64,000 bases of DNA from Streptococcus castoreus DSM 17536 (GCF_000425025.1 NZ_AUKZ01000003.1:118669-182668); one strand, 5' to 3'; positions 47,455-57,646 are shown, counted from the first letter of the stretch. The notes: generated by a model not told the origin, from the sequence alone. Made by a program: numbers and translations.

Positions 47455-47650
47455 GTCTAAACCTTGAGCCTAGGTTTCAGGGGTTGCGGGTGACAAAACA
47501 ATAATATTTCTGTTGCTTTTGTCATGGCAGAAGTAACGGTCTAGGTTCATTTTGTTCGCAAAAATCTAGCCTTAAATTTAAACGATTTGTCAGTAATTTC
47601 AATCAGATAGGTTTATCTACGGTCTGAACCTACTCGAAAGCACTTGTTGT

Positions 47651-48244
47651 TTACTTAAAAATGGTCATTTTATTAAGTGGCCAAAAGCGTGCTTTGACTT
47701 TACCAACAAGGTTTTCTTTTTTAAAACTACCAACTTCACGACTATCACGAGAAACAATACGATCGTCCCCAAGAAGCAAGTATTGTCCCTTTGGCACAGT
47801 GATTTCAAATCGTGCTTGACCTTCTGAATTTGTTGTGAAAGCAGCAGAAGTCTCTGCTAATTGTTGGAAAAGATTGTTATATGCGTAGGTTTTTTGGAGT
47901 TTGTCTTTTTTAAATTTCTTTAAGTAGTTGGCTAAATAGGGCTCATTTGTCTTTTTGCCATTGATATAAAGCGTGTCATCACTATAAGCAATCGTATCAC
48001 CGGGCATTCCAACGACCCTTTTAACAATTTCTTTTTTCTGACCATTTTCTTCTTCTCGAGCAACTACAATATCAAAGCGGTCAATTCTTGCTTGATTAAA
48101 AACAATTAATCGCTCGCCATGAGCTAGGGTTGGATCCATCGAATGACCATCCACTTTGACAGCTTGCCATAAAAAGAGACGTGATAGTCCAAAGAGAATT
48201 AGGAAGAGGGTAAATGGTCCCCATTCTTTTATAAAATGTTTCAT
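47651..48244 (-). CDS. lepB: Signal peptidase I
   Basis: Membrane serine-lysine protease that removes signal peptides from exported proteins. One N-terminal membrane helix (~10-28) is followed by the catalytic Ser35 in GHSMDPT and the Lys general base (~75) in EIVKRVVGMPGD; GDDRIVSRDSREVG is conserved box E. The 197-aa length is normal. It starts 13 bp after rnhC with AAAGGAATAAC as ribosome site; rnhC-lepB form an operon. Confidence 0.95.
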   Translation of the reverse strand: MKHFIKEWGPFTLFLILFGLSRLFLWQAVKVDGHSMDPTLAHGERLIVFNQARIDRFDIVVAREEENGQKKEIVKRVVGMPGDTIAYSDDTLYINGKKTNEPYLANYLKKFKKDKLQKTYAYNNLFQQLAETSAAFTTNSEGQARFEITVPKGQYLLLGDDRIVSRDSREVGSFKKENLVGKVKARFWPLNKMTIFK

Positions 48245-48257
48245 GTTATTCCTTTAT

Positions 48258-49166
48258 CTATTTATCGTTATTGAGAAGTGCTTGGGCTTTTTGGGTATTG
48301 GCAAAATGAAGCTTGGCACTGTATTCCAAACTAGTCATGCCATAAGCTGCTAGTAGCTTACTGGCAACCTTATCAGAAGCTTTACTAGCTCCGCTTGGTA
48401 ATTGATAGCCTAGATTTTGACTAAGTTTATCAAGATTTTCTAAAAAGAGATTTCTGGCAATGATAGAACTAACTGCGACAGCCAAATATTGGCTTTCTGC
48501 CTTTTCTTGGAAGGTTAAGGGATTTGAAAAGTGATTTTTTTCTTTTTGGAGGTGTTTTTCATAATTGCTTTGGCTAGTAAAAGCGTCAATAACAATTTTC
48601 TTTGGCTTGACCCCTTCGTTTAGCAGTAAGAAGATGGCTTGGTTATGAAGGGCAACCTTGACAGAAACGGCATTGTAAGTTTTTCCTTTACCAACCATTT
48701 CATTGTATTTTTTAGGAGACAATAAAAGGGCTTTGTGGCAAATCTTTTTTTCTAAGATTGGAGCAATGTGGCGAATTTTTTGGTCCGTCAGGGTTTTAGA
48801 GTCATCAACTCCAAGATTTTGCAAAAAAGCATGATCATCTGGAGTGACAAAACTAGCGACTACGGCAATACCGCCAAAGTAAGATCCGTTACCAACTTCG
48901 TCACTCCCAATCATAGGCATATTTTGTGTGGCAGTGGCTTTTTTAGGCTGAGGCAAATCCGTTTGCAAGCCAAGTTCCTGTGCAAGTGCAACGACAGCTT
49001 GTCCTTGCAAAACCAATTTGCCTGATGTATATAAAAGAACAGTGACGCCATTTTTTTTGGCGGCAAAAGCCACATAGGGATTTCGATTACTAATCTGATG
49101 AGAAAAGAGCTGATTTTTTACAGACTGACTCAATGGGGCATCTATTTTCAAAACTAAGGTGTCCAT
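48258..49166 (-). CDS. rnhC: Ribonuclease HIII
   Basis: RNase HIII cleaves RNA in RNA/DNA hybrids. The N-terminal substrate-binding domain (~1-80) is followed by the type 2 catalytic core: [14 protein letters not shown] (Asp, Glu), DDSKTLTD and VIDAFTS. I start it at the ATG at 49166 (302 aa); a GTG two codons earlier is the alternative. No ribosome site is visible and an extended -10 ends 7 bp upstream, so the mRNA may be leaderless. It is divergent from zapA, the usual arrangement. Confidence 0.94.
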   Translation of the reverse strand: MDTLVLKIDAPLSQSVKNQLFSHQISNRNPYVAFAAKKNGVTVLLYTSGKLVLQGQAVVALAQELGLQTDLPQPKKATATQNMPMIGSDEVGNGSYFGGIAVVASFVTPDDHAFLQNLGVDDSKTLTDQKIRHIAPILEKKICHKALLLSPKKYNEMVGKGKTYNAVSVKVALHNQAIFLLLNEGVKPKKIVIDAFTSQSNYEKHLQKEKNHFSNPLTFQEKAESQYLAVAVSSIIARNLFLENLDKLSQNLGYQLPSGASKASDKVASKLLAAYGMTSLEYSAKLHFANTQKAQALLNNDK

Positions 49167-49173
49167 AAACACT

Positions 49174-49182
49174 ATTTTAACA
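49174..49182 (-). promoter_or_regulatory. rnhC promoter, start at the ATG
   Basis: On the minus strand TGTTAAAAT is an extended -10. The expected start point is ~49167, one base from the ATG. Confidence 0.5.
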
Positions 49183-49276
49183 TAAAATCATTTGTTATGG
49201 CTAATCTCTAAGTTTATTTTATTAAGAAAGAGGAAATTAATGCCGTGACAATACTTGGATTAATGGAGGCGAACAT

Positions 49277-49305
49277 TTTACGAAAGCCTGATTTTACGGT
49301 ATAAT
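49277..49305 (+). promoter_or_regulatory. zapA promoter
   Basis: TTTACG (49277-49282), a 17-bp spacer and TATAAT (49300-49305). Confidence 0.72.
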
Positions 49306-49322
49306 ACTACAGAGGTGATCCT

Positions 49323-49631
49323 ATGAAAAGTATTAATCGCTACAAATTCACCTTTGGTGAAAAAACGTTTACATTAACAACAGACAAGGACAATCTCTTT
49401 ATGGAAGAGGTTGAACGTGTGGCTAAAGAAAAATACCAAGCTATTAAAGACCGTTTACCAGAAGCAGATGATGAAACGGTTGCTATTTTGATGGCTATCA
49501 ATACGTTATCAACACAGTTGAGTCGAGAAATTGATATTGAACAAATTGAAGCTGAAATTTTAGATCTTCGTCGAAAAACCTTGACGGATCTTCAAAAAAA
49601 GGCTAATCAAGTAGATACGGATGAGGTTTAG
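49323..49631 (+). CDS. zapA: Cell division protein ZapA
   Basis: ZapA binds and bundles FtsZ at the division septum. It is 102 aa, with an N-terminal globular head (NRYKFTFGEKTFTLTTDKD) and C-terminal coiled coil. GAGGTGATCCT precedes the ATG. The cvpA-like gene follows 2 bp after the stop, so the two are co-transcribed. Confidence 0.9.
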   Translation: MKSINRYKFTFGEKTFTLTTDKDNLFMEEVERVAKEKYQAIKDRLPEADDETVAILMAINTLSTQLSREIDIEQIEAEILDLRRKTLTDLQKKANQVDTDEV

Positions 49632-49633
49632 AC

Positions 49634-50179
49634 ATGTTATCGTTACTGATATTACTTGTGCTAATTTGGAACTTTTATATTGGTTATAGTCGAGGCATTA
49701 TTCTTCAATCCTTTTACACATTGGGTGCTTTGTTTTCTCTGTTGGTAGCTAGTCATTTTTATAGGGGGCTTGCTCATAAGATTACCTTGTGGATTCCTTA
49801 TTCTAATCCGGCGGAAGGAGCATCAACACTTTTTTTCAAAACCATTAATATTTTTGATCTAAATAAGGTTTATTATGCTGGCATCGCTTTTTTTGCCCTC
49901 TTTTTATTAACCTATGCTTTGGTTCGATTGGTTGGGGTACTGGTTCATCTCTTTCAAATTGATTCCTTTGAAAGTCTTTGGACAAAGGTTTTTAGTGGTG
50001 TTTTAGCACTGTTGGTTTCCCTTCTTTTTTTGAGTATGGTGTTGACCATTCTTGTGACGGTACCAATGCCTGCTATCCAACAACATTTGCATGCCAGTTT
50101 ATTTGGTCGTCTACTGATTGAGCATTTTCCACCATTTACGACGATGCTTCAAAAACTTTGGGTTCAGGCTATTGTGTAG
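49634..50179 (+). CDS. CvpA-family membrane protein
   Basis: A 181-aa membrane protein of the CvpA/colicin V production family. It has four hydrophobic helices, starting LLILLVLIWNFYIGYSRGII, which is the family pattern, with GVLALLVSLLFLSMVLTILV near the end. The role is unknown; the gene is conserved between zapA and mutS2 in Firmicutes. GATGAGG precedes the ATG. Confidence 0.87.
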   Translation: MLSLLILLVLIWNFYIGYSRGIILQSFYTLGALFSLLVASHFYRGLAHKITLWIPYSNPAEGASTLFFKTINIFDLNKVYYAGIAFFALFLLTYALVRLVGVLVHLFQIDSFESLWTKVFSGVLALLVSLLFLSMVLTILVTVPMPAIQQHLHASLFGRLLIEHFPPFTTMLQKLWVQAIV

Positions 50180-50207
50180 ACGGTATTTTTGAGGGAGATT
50201 AACGTTT

Positions 50208-50246
50208 AGAACTTGTAGGTAATCTGGCTGACCGCAGGTTCTTTTT
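50208..50246 (+). terminator. Terminator after the cvpA-like gene
   Basis: AGAACTTG (50208-50215) and CAGGTTCT (50235-50242) pair with one G-U, followed by TTTT. The rest of the 363-bp gap shows a CAAACCAT/ATGGTTTG dyad (~50395-50452) but no gene. Confidence 0.72.
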
Positions 50247-50530
50247 ATATGGCGGAAGTTTCTCTTTTTCTTGGTTTGGGATAGATGTCTATCTACGGCT
50301 CAAAAAAGCTAAACGTTTTCAGAAAAATTGTCTGAAGTAAAAGCAATAGATGCTAGAGATAGCAAGGTTTTCTGCTTGAATTTGATCTAAAGACCAAACC
50401 ATTTAAGAATAAGACAGAAGTTCTTAGAAGTGAGAGATGACATGGTTTGAAAACATTTTTTGATGGTTTCCAGATCATTTCGATAATTGGTGTTTTTAAG
50501 GCTTGAAATGCCTTTTTAAGTAATTTTAGG

Positions 50531-50536
50531 TATAAT
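50531..50536 (+). promoter_or_regulatory. mutS2 -10 element, start at the ATG
   Basis: TATAAT ends 6 bp before the ATG, which puts the start of transcription at the first codon. The -35 is poor. Confidence 0.45.
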
Positions 50537-50542
50537 GTTATT

Positions 50543-52879
50543 ATGAATAAAGAAATTTTAGAACAGTTAGAATTTGACAAAGTGAAAGAACAATTTCGCC
50601 CTTATTTGCAAACAGAACAGGGGCAGCTTGAACTTGCTCAACTAGAACCCTTGATTAACAAGGAGAAGATACAGCAATATTTTACAGAAATCGACGAAAT
50701 GGCTGCTATTTTTGGTGAGCAACACAGCTTTGCTTTAGGGAGTCTTTCAGATGTGTCTCAGAGTATGCGTCGTTTGGAGCTTGATGCTGAATTGAGCATT
50801 TCAGAATTATTAGACGTTAAAAAATTGTTACATGTTTCAGCGGAGGTTGGTCGTTTCTATACAGAGTTAGAAACGGTGGACTTGGTTGTTTTAAAGCAGC
50901 TTTTTGACAAATTAGAGATGTTTCCAAGCCTTCAAGGGAGTTTACAGGCGATTAATGACGGGGGGTTTGTCGAAAGTTTTGCTAGTTCAGAATTAGAAAA
51001 CATTCGTCGACGTATTTCAGACAGAGAACATACCAGTCGTCACATTTTGCAAGACTTGCTTAAAAAACAGGCAGACTATTTATCTGAAAACCTGGTTGCT
51101 AGCCGAAATGGCCGCAGTGTTTTACCGGTGAAAAATACCTATCGTAATAAGGTGGCGGGTGTTGTGCATGATATTTCAGCATCAGGCAATACAGTGTATA
51201 TTGAACCACGTGCCCTTGTGCAGTTAAATGAGGAAATCACACAGCTACAAGCCGATGAACGTCATGAAGTGGCTCGTGTTTTGCGAGATTTATCTGATTT
51301 GTTACGTCCCTACAGCCGTGCGCTTAGGAATAACTCTTGGTTATTGGGTCATCTGGATTTCGTCCGTGCTAAGTATTACTATCTTCAAGATAAGCAGGCA
51401 ACTGTCCCAAGAATTTCTGAGGATAAGAGTTTACAGCTGTTAAATGGTCGTCATCCTCTTCTTCAAAATCCAGTCCCCAATGATCTGTATTTTTCAAATG
51501 AATTAGCTGTGATTGTGATTACAGGTCCCAATACAGGTGGTAAGACGATCATGTTAAAAACGTTAGGTTTAGCGCAGCTAATGGCACAATCTGGACTACC
51601 TATTCTAGCGGATAAGGGGTCACGAATAGCTATTTTTAAGGGCATTTACGCTGATATTGGCGATGAGCAGTCGATTGAGCAAAGCTTGTCGACGTTTTCT
51701 AGTCACATGACCCATATCGTTGAAATTTTAAATCAGGCTGATCAAGATAGCTTGGTTCTTTTTGATGAATTGGGGGCTGGGACTGATCCACAAGAGGGGG
51801 CAAGCCTTGCAATAGCTATTTTAGAACAGCTACGCTTAACCGATATTAAAACCATGGCAACCACGCATTATCCTGAATTAAAGGCTTATGGGATTGAAAC
51901 AGCCAATGTTGAAAATGCTAGTATGGAATTTGATAGTATTAGTCTCAAGCCAACGTATCGCTTTATGCAAGGTGTTCCAGGTCGTTCTAACGCTTTTGAG
52001 ATTGCAAAACGGCTCGGTTTGGCAGACCATATCGTTAAAGAAGCACAAGAACTGATAGACACTGATAGTGATGTTAATCAGATTATTGAGCAGCTTGAAA
52101 AACAAACTCTTGAAAGTCGGAAACGTCTTGATCACATCAAGGCAGTAGAGCAAGATAATCTTAAATTTAACTGTGCTGTCAAGAAACTTTACCATGAATT
52201 TTCTCATGCAAAGGACAAGGAACTTGAAAAAGTAGCCCTTGAAGCGCGAGAAATTGTTGATGTGGCCTTGGCAGAAAGTGAAGCTATTTTAAACCGTTTG
52301 CATGAAAAAGCAGCCCTCAAACCACATGAACTCATTGAAGCTAAAAGTCAGTTGAAAAAATTACTGCCAGAAATGAATTTATCTCAAAATAAGGTTTTGA
52401 AAAAAGCGAAACAGTTACGTACGCCTCGTGTAGGCGATGATATTATTGTAACTGCCTATGGGCAAAGAGGAACCTTGATTAAAGAACTCAAAGACAAGAA
52501 ATGGGAAGCCCAAGTTGGCTTAATCAAGATGACACTAAAAGAAGATGAATTTAACCTTGTTAAAGTAGTAGAAGAGGCTCAGAAAATCAAGAAAAAGGCC
52601 ATTAATGTGATCAAAAGAGCTGCTGCAAGTAGTGGTCCACAGGCTCGGTTGGATTTACGTGGGAAGCGTTACGAAGAGGCTATGCAAGAACTTGATGCGT
52701 TTATTGACCAGGCCCTTTTAAATAACATGAGTCAGGTTGATATTATCCACGGTATCGGGACAGGTGTGATTCGTGATGCCGTCACCAAATACCTGCGCCG
52801 AAACAAGCATGTTAAAAGCTTCGCCTACGCCTCGCAAAATGCTGGTGGCTCAGGTTGTACCATTGCAACCTTGGGATAA
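50543..52879 (+). CDS. mutS2: Endonuclease MutS2
   Basis: MutS2 is a MutS-related ATPase with a C-terminal Smr nuclease domain. It suppresses homologous recombination, and in Bacillus acts in ribosome collision rescue. Walker A is [13 protein letters not shown] (~326-338), with a MutS signature [12 protein letters not shown] near 410. A coiled-coil linker spans ~510-620, and the Smr domain ~700-778 has [12 protein letters not shown] and [14 protein letters not shown]. It is 778 aa, the usual length. A TATAAT immediately upstream leaves no room for a ribosome site. Confidence 0.95.
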   Translation: MNKEILEQLEFDKVKEQFRPYLQTEQGQLELAQLEPLINKEKIQQYFTEIDEMAAIFGEQHSFALGSLSDVSQSMRRLELDAELSISELLDVKKLLHVSAEVGRFYTELETVDLVVLKQLFDKLEMFPSLQGSLQAINDGGFVESFASSELENIRRRISDREHTSRHILQDLLKKQADYLSENLVASRNGRSVLPVKNTYRNKVAGVVHDISASGNTVYIEPRALVQLNEEITQLQADERHEVARVLRDLSDLLRPYSRALRNNSWLLGHLDFVRAKYYYLQDKQATVPRISEDKSLQLLNGRHPLLQNPVPNDLYFSNELAVIVITGPNTGGKTIMLKTLGLAQLMAQSGLPILADKGSRIAIFKGIYADIGDEQSIEQSLSTFSSHMTHIVEILNQADQDSLVLFDELGAGTDPQEGASLAIAILEQLRLTDIKTMATTHYPELKAYGIETANVENASMEFDSISLKPTYRFMQGVPGRSNAFEIAKRLGLADHIVKEAQELIDTDSDVNQIIEQLEKQTLESRKRLDHIKAVEQDNLKFNCAVKKLYHEFSHAKDKELEKVALEAREIVDVALAESEAILNRLHEKAALKPHELIEAKSQLKKLLPEMNLSQNKVLKKAKQLRTPRVGDDIIVTAYGQRGTLIKELKDKKWEAQVGLIKMTLKEDEFNLVKVVEEAQKIKKKAINVIKRAAASSGPQARLDLRGKRYEEAMQELDAFIDQALLNNMSQVDIIHGIGTGVIRDAVTKYLRRNKHVKSFAYASQNAGGSGCTIATLG

Positions 52880-52905
52880 AGGCAGGTAATTACTGGGATA
52901 GCACT

Positions 52906-52940
52906 AAAATGTCCGCTTTCTATGGAGGTGGTCATTTTTT
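52906..52940 (+). terminator. Terminator after mutS2
   Basis: AAAATGTCC (52906-52914) pairs with GGTCATTTT (52930-52938) with one T-T mismatch, followed by T residues. Confidence 0.7.
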
Positions 52941-53060
52941 GATTGTGTCGATTGAATTGATTGTTTTTTTATTAATGGGAAAAAGATGACATTTGCCATA
53001 TATAATAAAATCCGTTTGTGAATGTCAGAAATTATGTTTCAAAAATAATTTTGATGTATA

Positions 53061-53698
53061 GTGTGGTCAAATAAGGGCAAACAAAAATTTTTAACAGTCG
53101 GGGTACTTGTACCAGTCTTGGTAGGAATTCGTTTACTAGTTACCCAACCGGTCAGTGAGGAGGGAAGTCCAGAACTAAGTGTACCAGCACCTAGTGGTGA
53201 GAGAAATTCAAATGGATCGACTAGTGATAGTAAAAATGACAATAGAAGAAACAAGACAATGAAACCAGTGATAGAAGTGAAGTGGAAGAACAGGAGAAAG
53301 AGAGTTCAACTAAGTCTGTCTCTGAAGATGAGGACAAGAGTGAAGATGAGATGATTCCTAAAATAGACAATCAGAAGGATACTCAGGTTTAAGAAGAAGG
53401 AAGACAGGCAGAAGAAACTGTGGTTCGCTTAAAGGTAGTTCAATGGGATACCCTTTCCTCTAGCCAATATATCAAAGATGGTCATCCTAATGATCCAGCT
53501 ACTAATCTTTATGAAAGTGATGCTCGGCTTAAAAGAAATACAGTTGGGTATGATGATGGTTATAAATTTGTATCCCCAAAAGTTTGGGAAGAAGATCATA
53601 AACGTTTTTTTGGGACAATTTTTAGATTGGTTTGGACTTGGCTTAGTGGTTGATTTACACAGTCATAAACTTCTGAAAATAACTCCAGTGGCTTATGC
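53061..53698 (+). pseudogene. Decayed gene for a membrane-anchored protein, unrecognised
   Basis: Three reading frames together give one protein-like sequence. First comes a basic start and membrane helix (FLTVGVLVPVLVGIRLLVTQ); then a Ser/Asn/Glu/Asp-rich linker that shifts frame near 53255; then a TAA at ~53390; then VVRLKVVQWDTLSSSQYIKD and NLYESDARLKRNTVGYDDGY; then another shift at the T7 run near 53605, after which the last frame ends LVVDLHSHKLLKITPVAYAF. No family is recognised. A TATAAT near 53004 may have been its promoter. The final 90 bp recur at 31230. Confidence 0.55.
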
Positions 53699-53720
53699 TT
53701 TCTAGTGTGGTTTTTTTATT
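53631..53720 (+). repeat. Relic repeat copy B
   Basis: Ungapped match of roughly 80% to 31230-31319. Here it still encodes the C-terminus of the decayed gene plus a downstream T tract. Confidence 0.6.
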
Positions 53721-53790
53721 GTTAACAAGTAAGATGGCGTTTGTTTGATGATTTTGTAAGCAGATTTATGCGGAGAAATCGGATTTATTG

Positions 53791-53819
53791 TTGCAAGCGC
53801 TTGCACAATGTGTTAAGAT
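53791..53819 (+). promoter_or_regulatory. pulA promoter
   Basis: TTGCAA (53791-53796), a 17-bp spacer and TAAGAT (53814-53819), 36 bp before the start codon. Confidence 0.75.
53792..53805 (+). promoter_or_regulatory. cre / LacI-family operator on the pulA promoter
   Basis: TGCAAGCGCTTGCA is a perfect 14-bp palindrome that matches the CcpA cre consensus at every fixed position. It covers the -35 and part of the spacer, so binding would repress pulA when glucose is available. A MalR-type regulator is also possible. Confidence 0.88.
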
Positions 53820-53854
53820 GGTTTTGTTGAAATATTTATCACATGGGAGGTCTT

Positions 53855-56800
53855 ATGATAAAGTTAAAGGAGCAAGGGAAAAAACAGGAAAACGATATGC
53901 TTAAGACAATAAGCATGGGTGTTGTATCAGTAGCAACAGGGGTCGGTTTCCTTTTATATAGCCCACAGGTTTTGGCACGGGATACCAATTCTGAAACGGC
54001 TATTACTGTGAGTCAATCGACAGACAAATCAGTAGTTACGACCGGTGATTCAGAAATGGCAAAGTCTCCAGAGACTGTGCAAGAAAGTTCTAATAATGCA
54101 AGCGCTGGCGTTGCTGTTAAACCAGTCACTGAACCGACAACTAAGGATGTAACAGGGAAAACAGATGAAACTTCTTCGATCCCTGAAGCCTTACCTGCAT
54201 CAACACCGCAGCCCGCCAAGGAAGAGGTTTTGGTACCTCAAACGGAATCGGCAGCTACACAAGAGAAACCGACTATCGAAACGGGTTACTTTCGGTTTCA
54301 CTTTAAGCAGCTTCCTAAAGATCAGGCGGTGGAAAGCCTTGGTTTGTGGGTTTGGGATGATGTTGAAAAACCATCAACAGATTGGCCAAATGGTGCTATT
54401 CCAATGAGTAGCGCTAAAAAAGATGACTACGGTTATTATCTTGATGTTAAATTAGCGGAAAATCGGCGGCGACAACTGTCTTATTTGATCAATAACAAGG
54501 CGGGAGAAAACCTGTCTAAAGACCAACACATTGCGCTTTTAACACCTGACATGAATGAAGCCTGGATTGATGAATCCTATAAGGCGCATGCCTATGAACC
54601 GGTAAAAAAGGGGTATATCCGTATTAATTATCGTAATACCTCTGGAAACTATGATCATCTAGCTGCTTGGGTATTTAAAGATGTTCAACAGCCATCAACA
54701 GATTGGCCAAATGGTATTGATTTTGTCAAAAAGGGACCTTACGGGGTTTATATTGATGTACCGTTGAAAAACGGGGCTAAGGAAGTTGGTTTTTTGATTT
54801 TGGATAAGAGTAAGTCGGGTGATGCTGTTAAAATTCAGCCAAAGGATTATATTTTTAAAGATCTTGATCACCATAGCCAAATTTTTGTTAAAGATACAGA
54901 TCCAAAAGTTTATAACAATCCTTATTACATTGATCAAGTTCGATTAAAAGGCGCTGAGCAAACAGAATTAACAGAATTAAGAGCAACCTTTACCACTGTT
55001 GAGGGGCTTGATAAGGAAGAGCTTTTAAAAGGAATTAAAGTCACGGATAAAGAGGGCAAAGCAGTTACTATTAGCGATCTTGTTATTGATAAAACCAATT
55101 CGGTTATTAGTCTAAAAGGTGATTTTAAGGCAGCAGGAGCAACTTATACCATTGCGTTTGGCGGTGTTAGCCAAGTAGCTCGTCAATCATGGCAGTTAAA
55201 AGATAAACTGTATGCTTACAACGGTGAATTAGGGGCACGGCTAGCAGAAGATGGCTCCGTTGATTTAGCACTATGGTCTCCAAGTGCAGATAGTGTAAGG
55301 GTTATTGTTTACGATAAAAACGATCAAACGAAAGTTGTTGGAGAAGTGCCGCTAACCAAGTCAGAAAAAGGGGTTTGGCGAACCAGATTGACAGGTCAAA
55401 GTTTGGCAGGTGTTAGCGATTATACAGGTTATTACTACCTTTATGAAATCACACGTGGCACAGATAAGGTTATGGTTTTAGACCCTTATGCCAAGTCATT
55501 GGCTGCGTGGGATAACAAAAGTGTCACTGATACGGTTAAAACTGCCAAGGCAGCTTTTGTGAACCCAAGTAAGCTAGGTCCTAAAGATTTAAATTTTGCA
55601 AAAATTGACCACTTTAACAAACGTGAAGATGCAATTATCTATGAAGCACATGTACGTGACTTTACTTCTGACCCAACACTTGATGGCAAATTGAAAAGCC
55701 AATTTGGAACTTTCTCAGCCTTTGTTGAGAAATTGGATTACCTTAAAGAATTGGGGGTGACTCATGTTCAGCTGTTACCAGTTTTGAGTTATTTCTATGT
55801 GAATGAACTGGACAAAAGCCGTTCAACACATTACACTTCCTCAGATAACAATTACAACTGGGGCTATGACCCGCAACACTATTTTGCACTGTCGGGCATG
55901 TATTCTGAAAATCCTAAAGATCCTAAATTAAGAATTGCAGAGCTTAAAAATTTAATTAATGAGATTCATAAACGGGGTATGGGTGTCATTCTTGATGTGG
56001 TTTATAATCATACAGCTAGAACCTATCTTTTTGAAGACCTGGAACCTCATTACTATCATTTCATGAATGCAGATGGCACACCAAGAGAAAGCTTTGGTGG
56101 CGGTCGTTTAGGGACAACGCATGCCATGAGTCGTCGTATTTTGGTGGATTCTATTGCTTACTTAACTCGTGAATTCAAGGTAGATGGTTTCCGATTTGAC
56201 ATGATGGGTGACCATGATGCAGCGGCTATTGAGGCTGCCTTTAAAGCAGCTAAAGCCATAAACCCTAATGCTATTATGATCGGAGAAGGATGGCGTACTT
56301 ATCAAGGCGATGAAGGGAAAAAAGAAACGGCAGCTGATCAAGATTGGATGAAGGCAACTGATACTGTAGGTGTTTTTTCTGATGATATTCGAAATTCATT
56401 GAAATCAGGTTTTCCGAGTGAAGGAACCGCAGCTTTTATCACTGGTGGCGCTAAAAATCTAGAGGGAATTTTCAAAAATATCAAGGCACAACCGGGTAAT
56501 TTTGAAGCAGACGCTCCTGGTGATGTGGTACAGTACATTGCAGCTCACGATAATTTGACCCTACATGACGTTATTGCTAAATCCATTAACAAAGACCCCA
56601 AAATTGCTGAGGAAGAGATCCATAAGCGTATCCGTCTAGGAAACACCTTGATCTTGACAGCACAAGGAACAGCTTTCCTTCATTCTGGTCAAGAATATGG
56701 GCGAACCAAGCACCTACTGAATCCAGATTATAGAAAAAAGGTGGCTGATGATAAGGTGCCAAATAAAGCAACGCTTATTGATGCTGTGACTGAATACCCA

Positions 56801-57499
56801 TATTTTATCCACGATTCTTATGATTCATCTGATGCGGTTAACCATTTTGACTGGGCAAAAGCAACGGATAGTAAAACCAATCCAATTAACCATCAGACCC
56901 AAGCTTATACCAAGGGCTTAATTGCGCTTCGTCGGTCAAGCGATGCCTTTAGGAAAGGCAGTATGACAGAAGTTAATCGTGATGTGACCTTGATAACGCA
57001 AGCTGGACAAGGAGATATTCAAAAAGAAGACCTCATTATTGGTTATCAGACTATTGCTTCAAATGGAGACCGCTACGCTGTTTTTGTTAATGCAGACAAT
57101 AAGGCCAGAACGGTTGTTTTACCGAAAAACTATCGCCATTTACTTGGAGCACAAGTGCTAGTGGATGCGCAGCAGGCTGGTGTTTCAGCTATTAGTAATC
57201 CAAAAGGTATTCGCTTTACCAAGGATGGTTTAGTGATTGATGGCTTGACTGCCATTGTTTTGAAAGTGGCTAAGGGAGCTGATAGTAATCCTGATAGCCA
57301 AGCAAGAACTCATCAAACCAAAACCCAAGGATCACGTCCTAAACTGCTTAGTAGCGAAACAAGTATCCAAGAAAAAAGGGTTGCTGCCACAGAAAAATTG
57401 CCACAAACAGGTGAAAGCTCTTCAAAAGGCATTTTGGCAGTGGGGTTAGCCTTGCTTTTATCAGCGATGGGCTTGTTAGGCTTACGAAAAAAAGACTAA
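53855..57499 (+). CDS. pulA: Cell-wall-anchored pullulanase
   Basis: Extracellular debranching enzyme that cleaves alpha-1,6 bonds in pullulan and glycogen. Signal peptide ~1-41 ends QVLA. A Thr/Glu/Pro-rich linker is followed by two CBM41 carbohydrate modules (~144-245 and ~252-350, both with PSTDWPNG), a CBM48-like module, then the GH13 catalytic domain. The catalytic domain has the pullulanase box YNWGYDP, DVVYNHT, nucleophile Asp782 in GFRFDMMGD, acid Glu811 in IGEGW and AAHDNLTL. The LPQTG sortase signal at 1182-1186 is followed by a hydrophobic helix and RKKD. The start at 53855 is used because GGGAGG lies between it and the earlier in-frame ATG at 53843. It is 1214 aa. In S. pyogenes and pneumococcus such enzymes also bind host glycans. 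Confidence 0.96.
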   Translation: MIKLKEQGKKQENDMLKTISMGVVSVATGVGFLLYSPQVLARDTNSETAITVSQSTDKSVVTTGDSEMAKSPETVQESSNNASAGVAVKPVTEPTTKDVTGKTDETSSIPEALPASTPQPAKEEVLVPQTESAATQEKPTIETGYFRFHFKQLPKDQAVESLGLWVWDDVEKPSTDWPNGAIPMSSAKKDDYGYYLDVKLAENRRRQLSYLINNKAGENLSKDQHIALLTPDMNEAWIDESYKAHAYEPVKKGYIRINYRNTSGNYDHLAAWVFKDVQQPSTDWPNGIDFVKKGPYGVYIDVPLKNGAKEVGFLILDKSKSGDAVKIQPKDYIFKDLDHHSQIFVKDTDPKVYNNPYYIDQVRLKGAEQTELTELRATFTTVEGLDKEELLKGIKVTDKEGKAVTISDLVIDKTNSVISLKGDFKAAGATYTIAFGGVSQVARQSWQLKDKLYAYNGELGARLAEDGSVDLALWSPSADSVRVIVYDKNDQTKVVGEVPLTKSEKGVWRTRLTGQSLAGVSDYTGYYYLYEITRGTDKVMVLDPYAKSLAAWDNKSVTDTVKTAKAAFVNPSKLGPKDLNFAKIDHFNKREDAIIYEAHVRDFTSDPTLDGKLKSQFGTFSAFVEKLDYLKELGVTHVQLLPVLSYFYVNELDKSRSTHYTSSDNNYNWGYDPQHYFALSGMYSENPKDPKLRIAELKNLINEIHKRGMGVILDVVYNHTARTYLFEDLEPHYYHFMNADGTPRESFGGGRLGTTHAMSRRILVDSIAYLTREFKVDGFRFDMMGDHDAAAIEAAFKAAKAINPNAIMIGEGWRTYQGDEGKKETAADQDWMKATDTVGVFSDDIRNSLKSGFPSEGTAAFITGGAKNLEGIFKNIKAQPGNFEADAPGDVVQYIAAHDNLTLHDVIAKSINKDPKIAEEEIHKRIRLGNTLILTAQGTAFLHSGQEYGRTKHLLNPDYRKKVADDKVPNKATLIDAVTEYPYFIHDSYDSSDAVNHFDWAKATDSKTNPINHQTQAYTKGLIALRRSSDAFRKGSMTEVNRDVTLITQAGQGDIQKEDLIIGYQTIASNGDRYAVFVNADNKARTVVLPKNYRHLLGAQVLVDAQQAGVSAISNPKGIRFTKDGLVIDGLTAIVLKVAKGADSNPDSQARTHQTKTQGSRPKLLSSETSIQEKRVAATEKLPQTGESSSKGILAVGLALLLSAMGLLGLRKKD

Positions 57500-57520
57500 G
57501 TCGTTACAGCTAAAATTAGA

Positions 57521-57552
57521 TAGAATCTGATGTCAAGTCAGGTTCTATTTTT
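57521..57552 (+). terminator. Terminator after pulA
   Basis: TAGAATCTGA (57521-57530) and TCAGGTTCTA (57538-57547) pair with one G-U over a 7-nt loop, then TTTTT. Confidence 0.88.
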
Positions 57553-57646
57553 AGTTTCTAGTAGCAAAAGAAAGGTTTGTGGCATTCTGCGGGCTAAAAA
57601 TCATAGCAATTGCACTTAGGACAGCTATTCTAAAAGGTGAGGTGTC

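Noticed and set aside
53843..53854. Earlier in-frame ATG for pulA
   Set aside because: The only good ribosome site (GGGAGG) lies between this ATG and the one at 53855, so it cannot serve the first.
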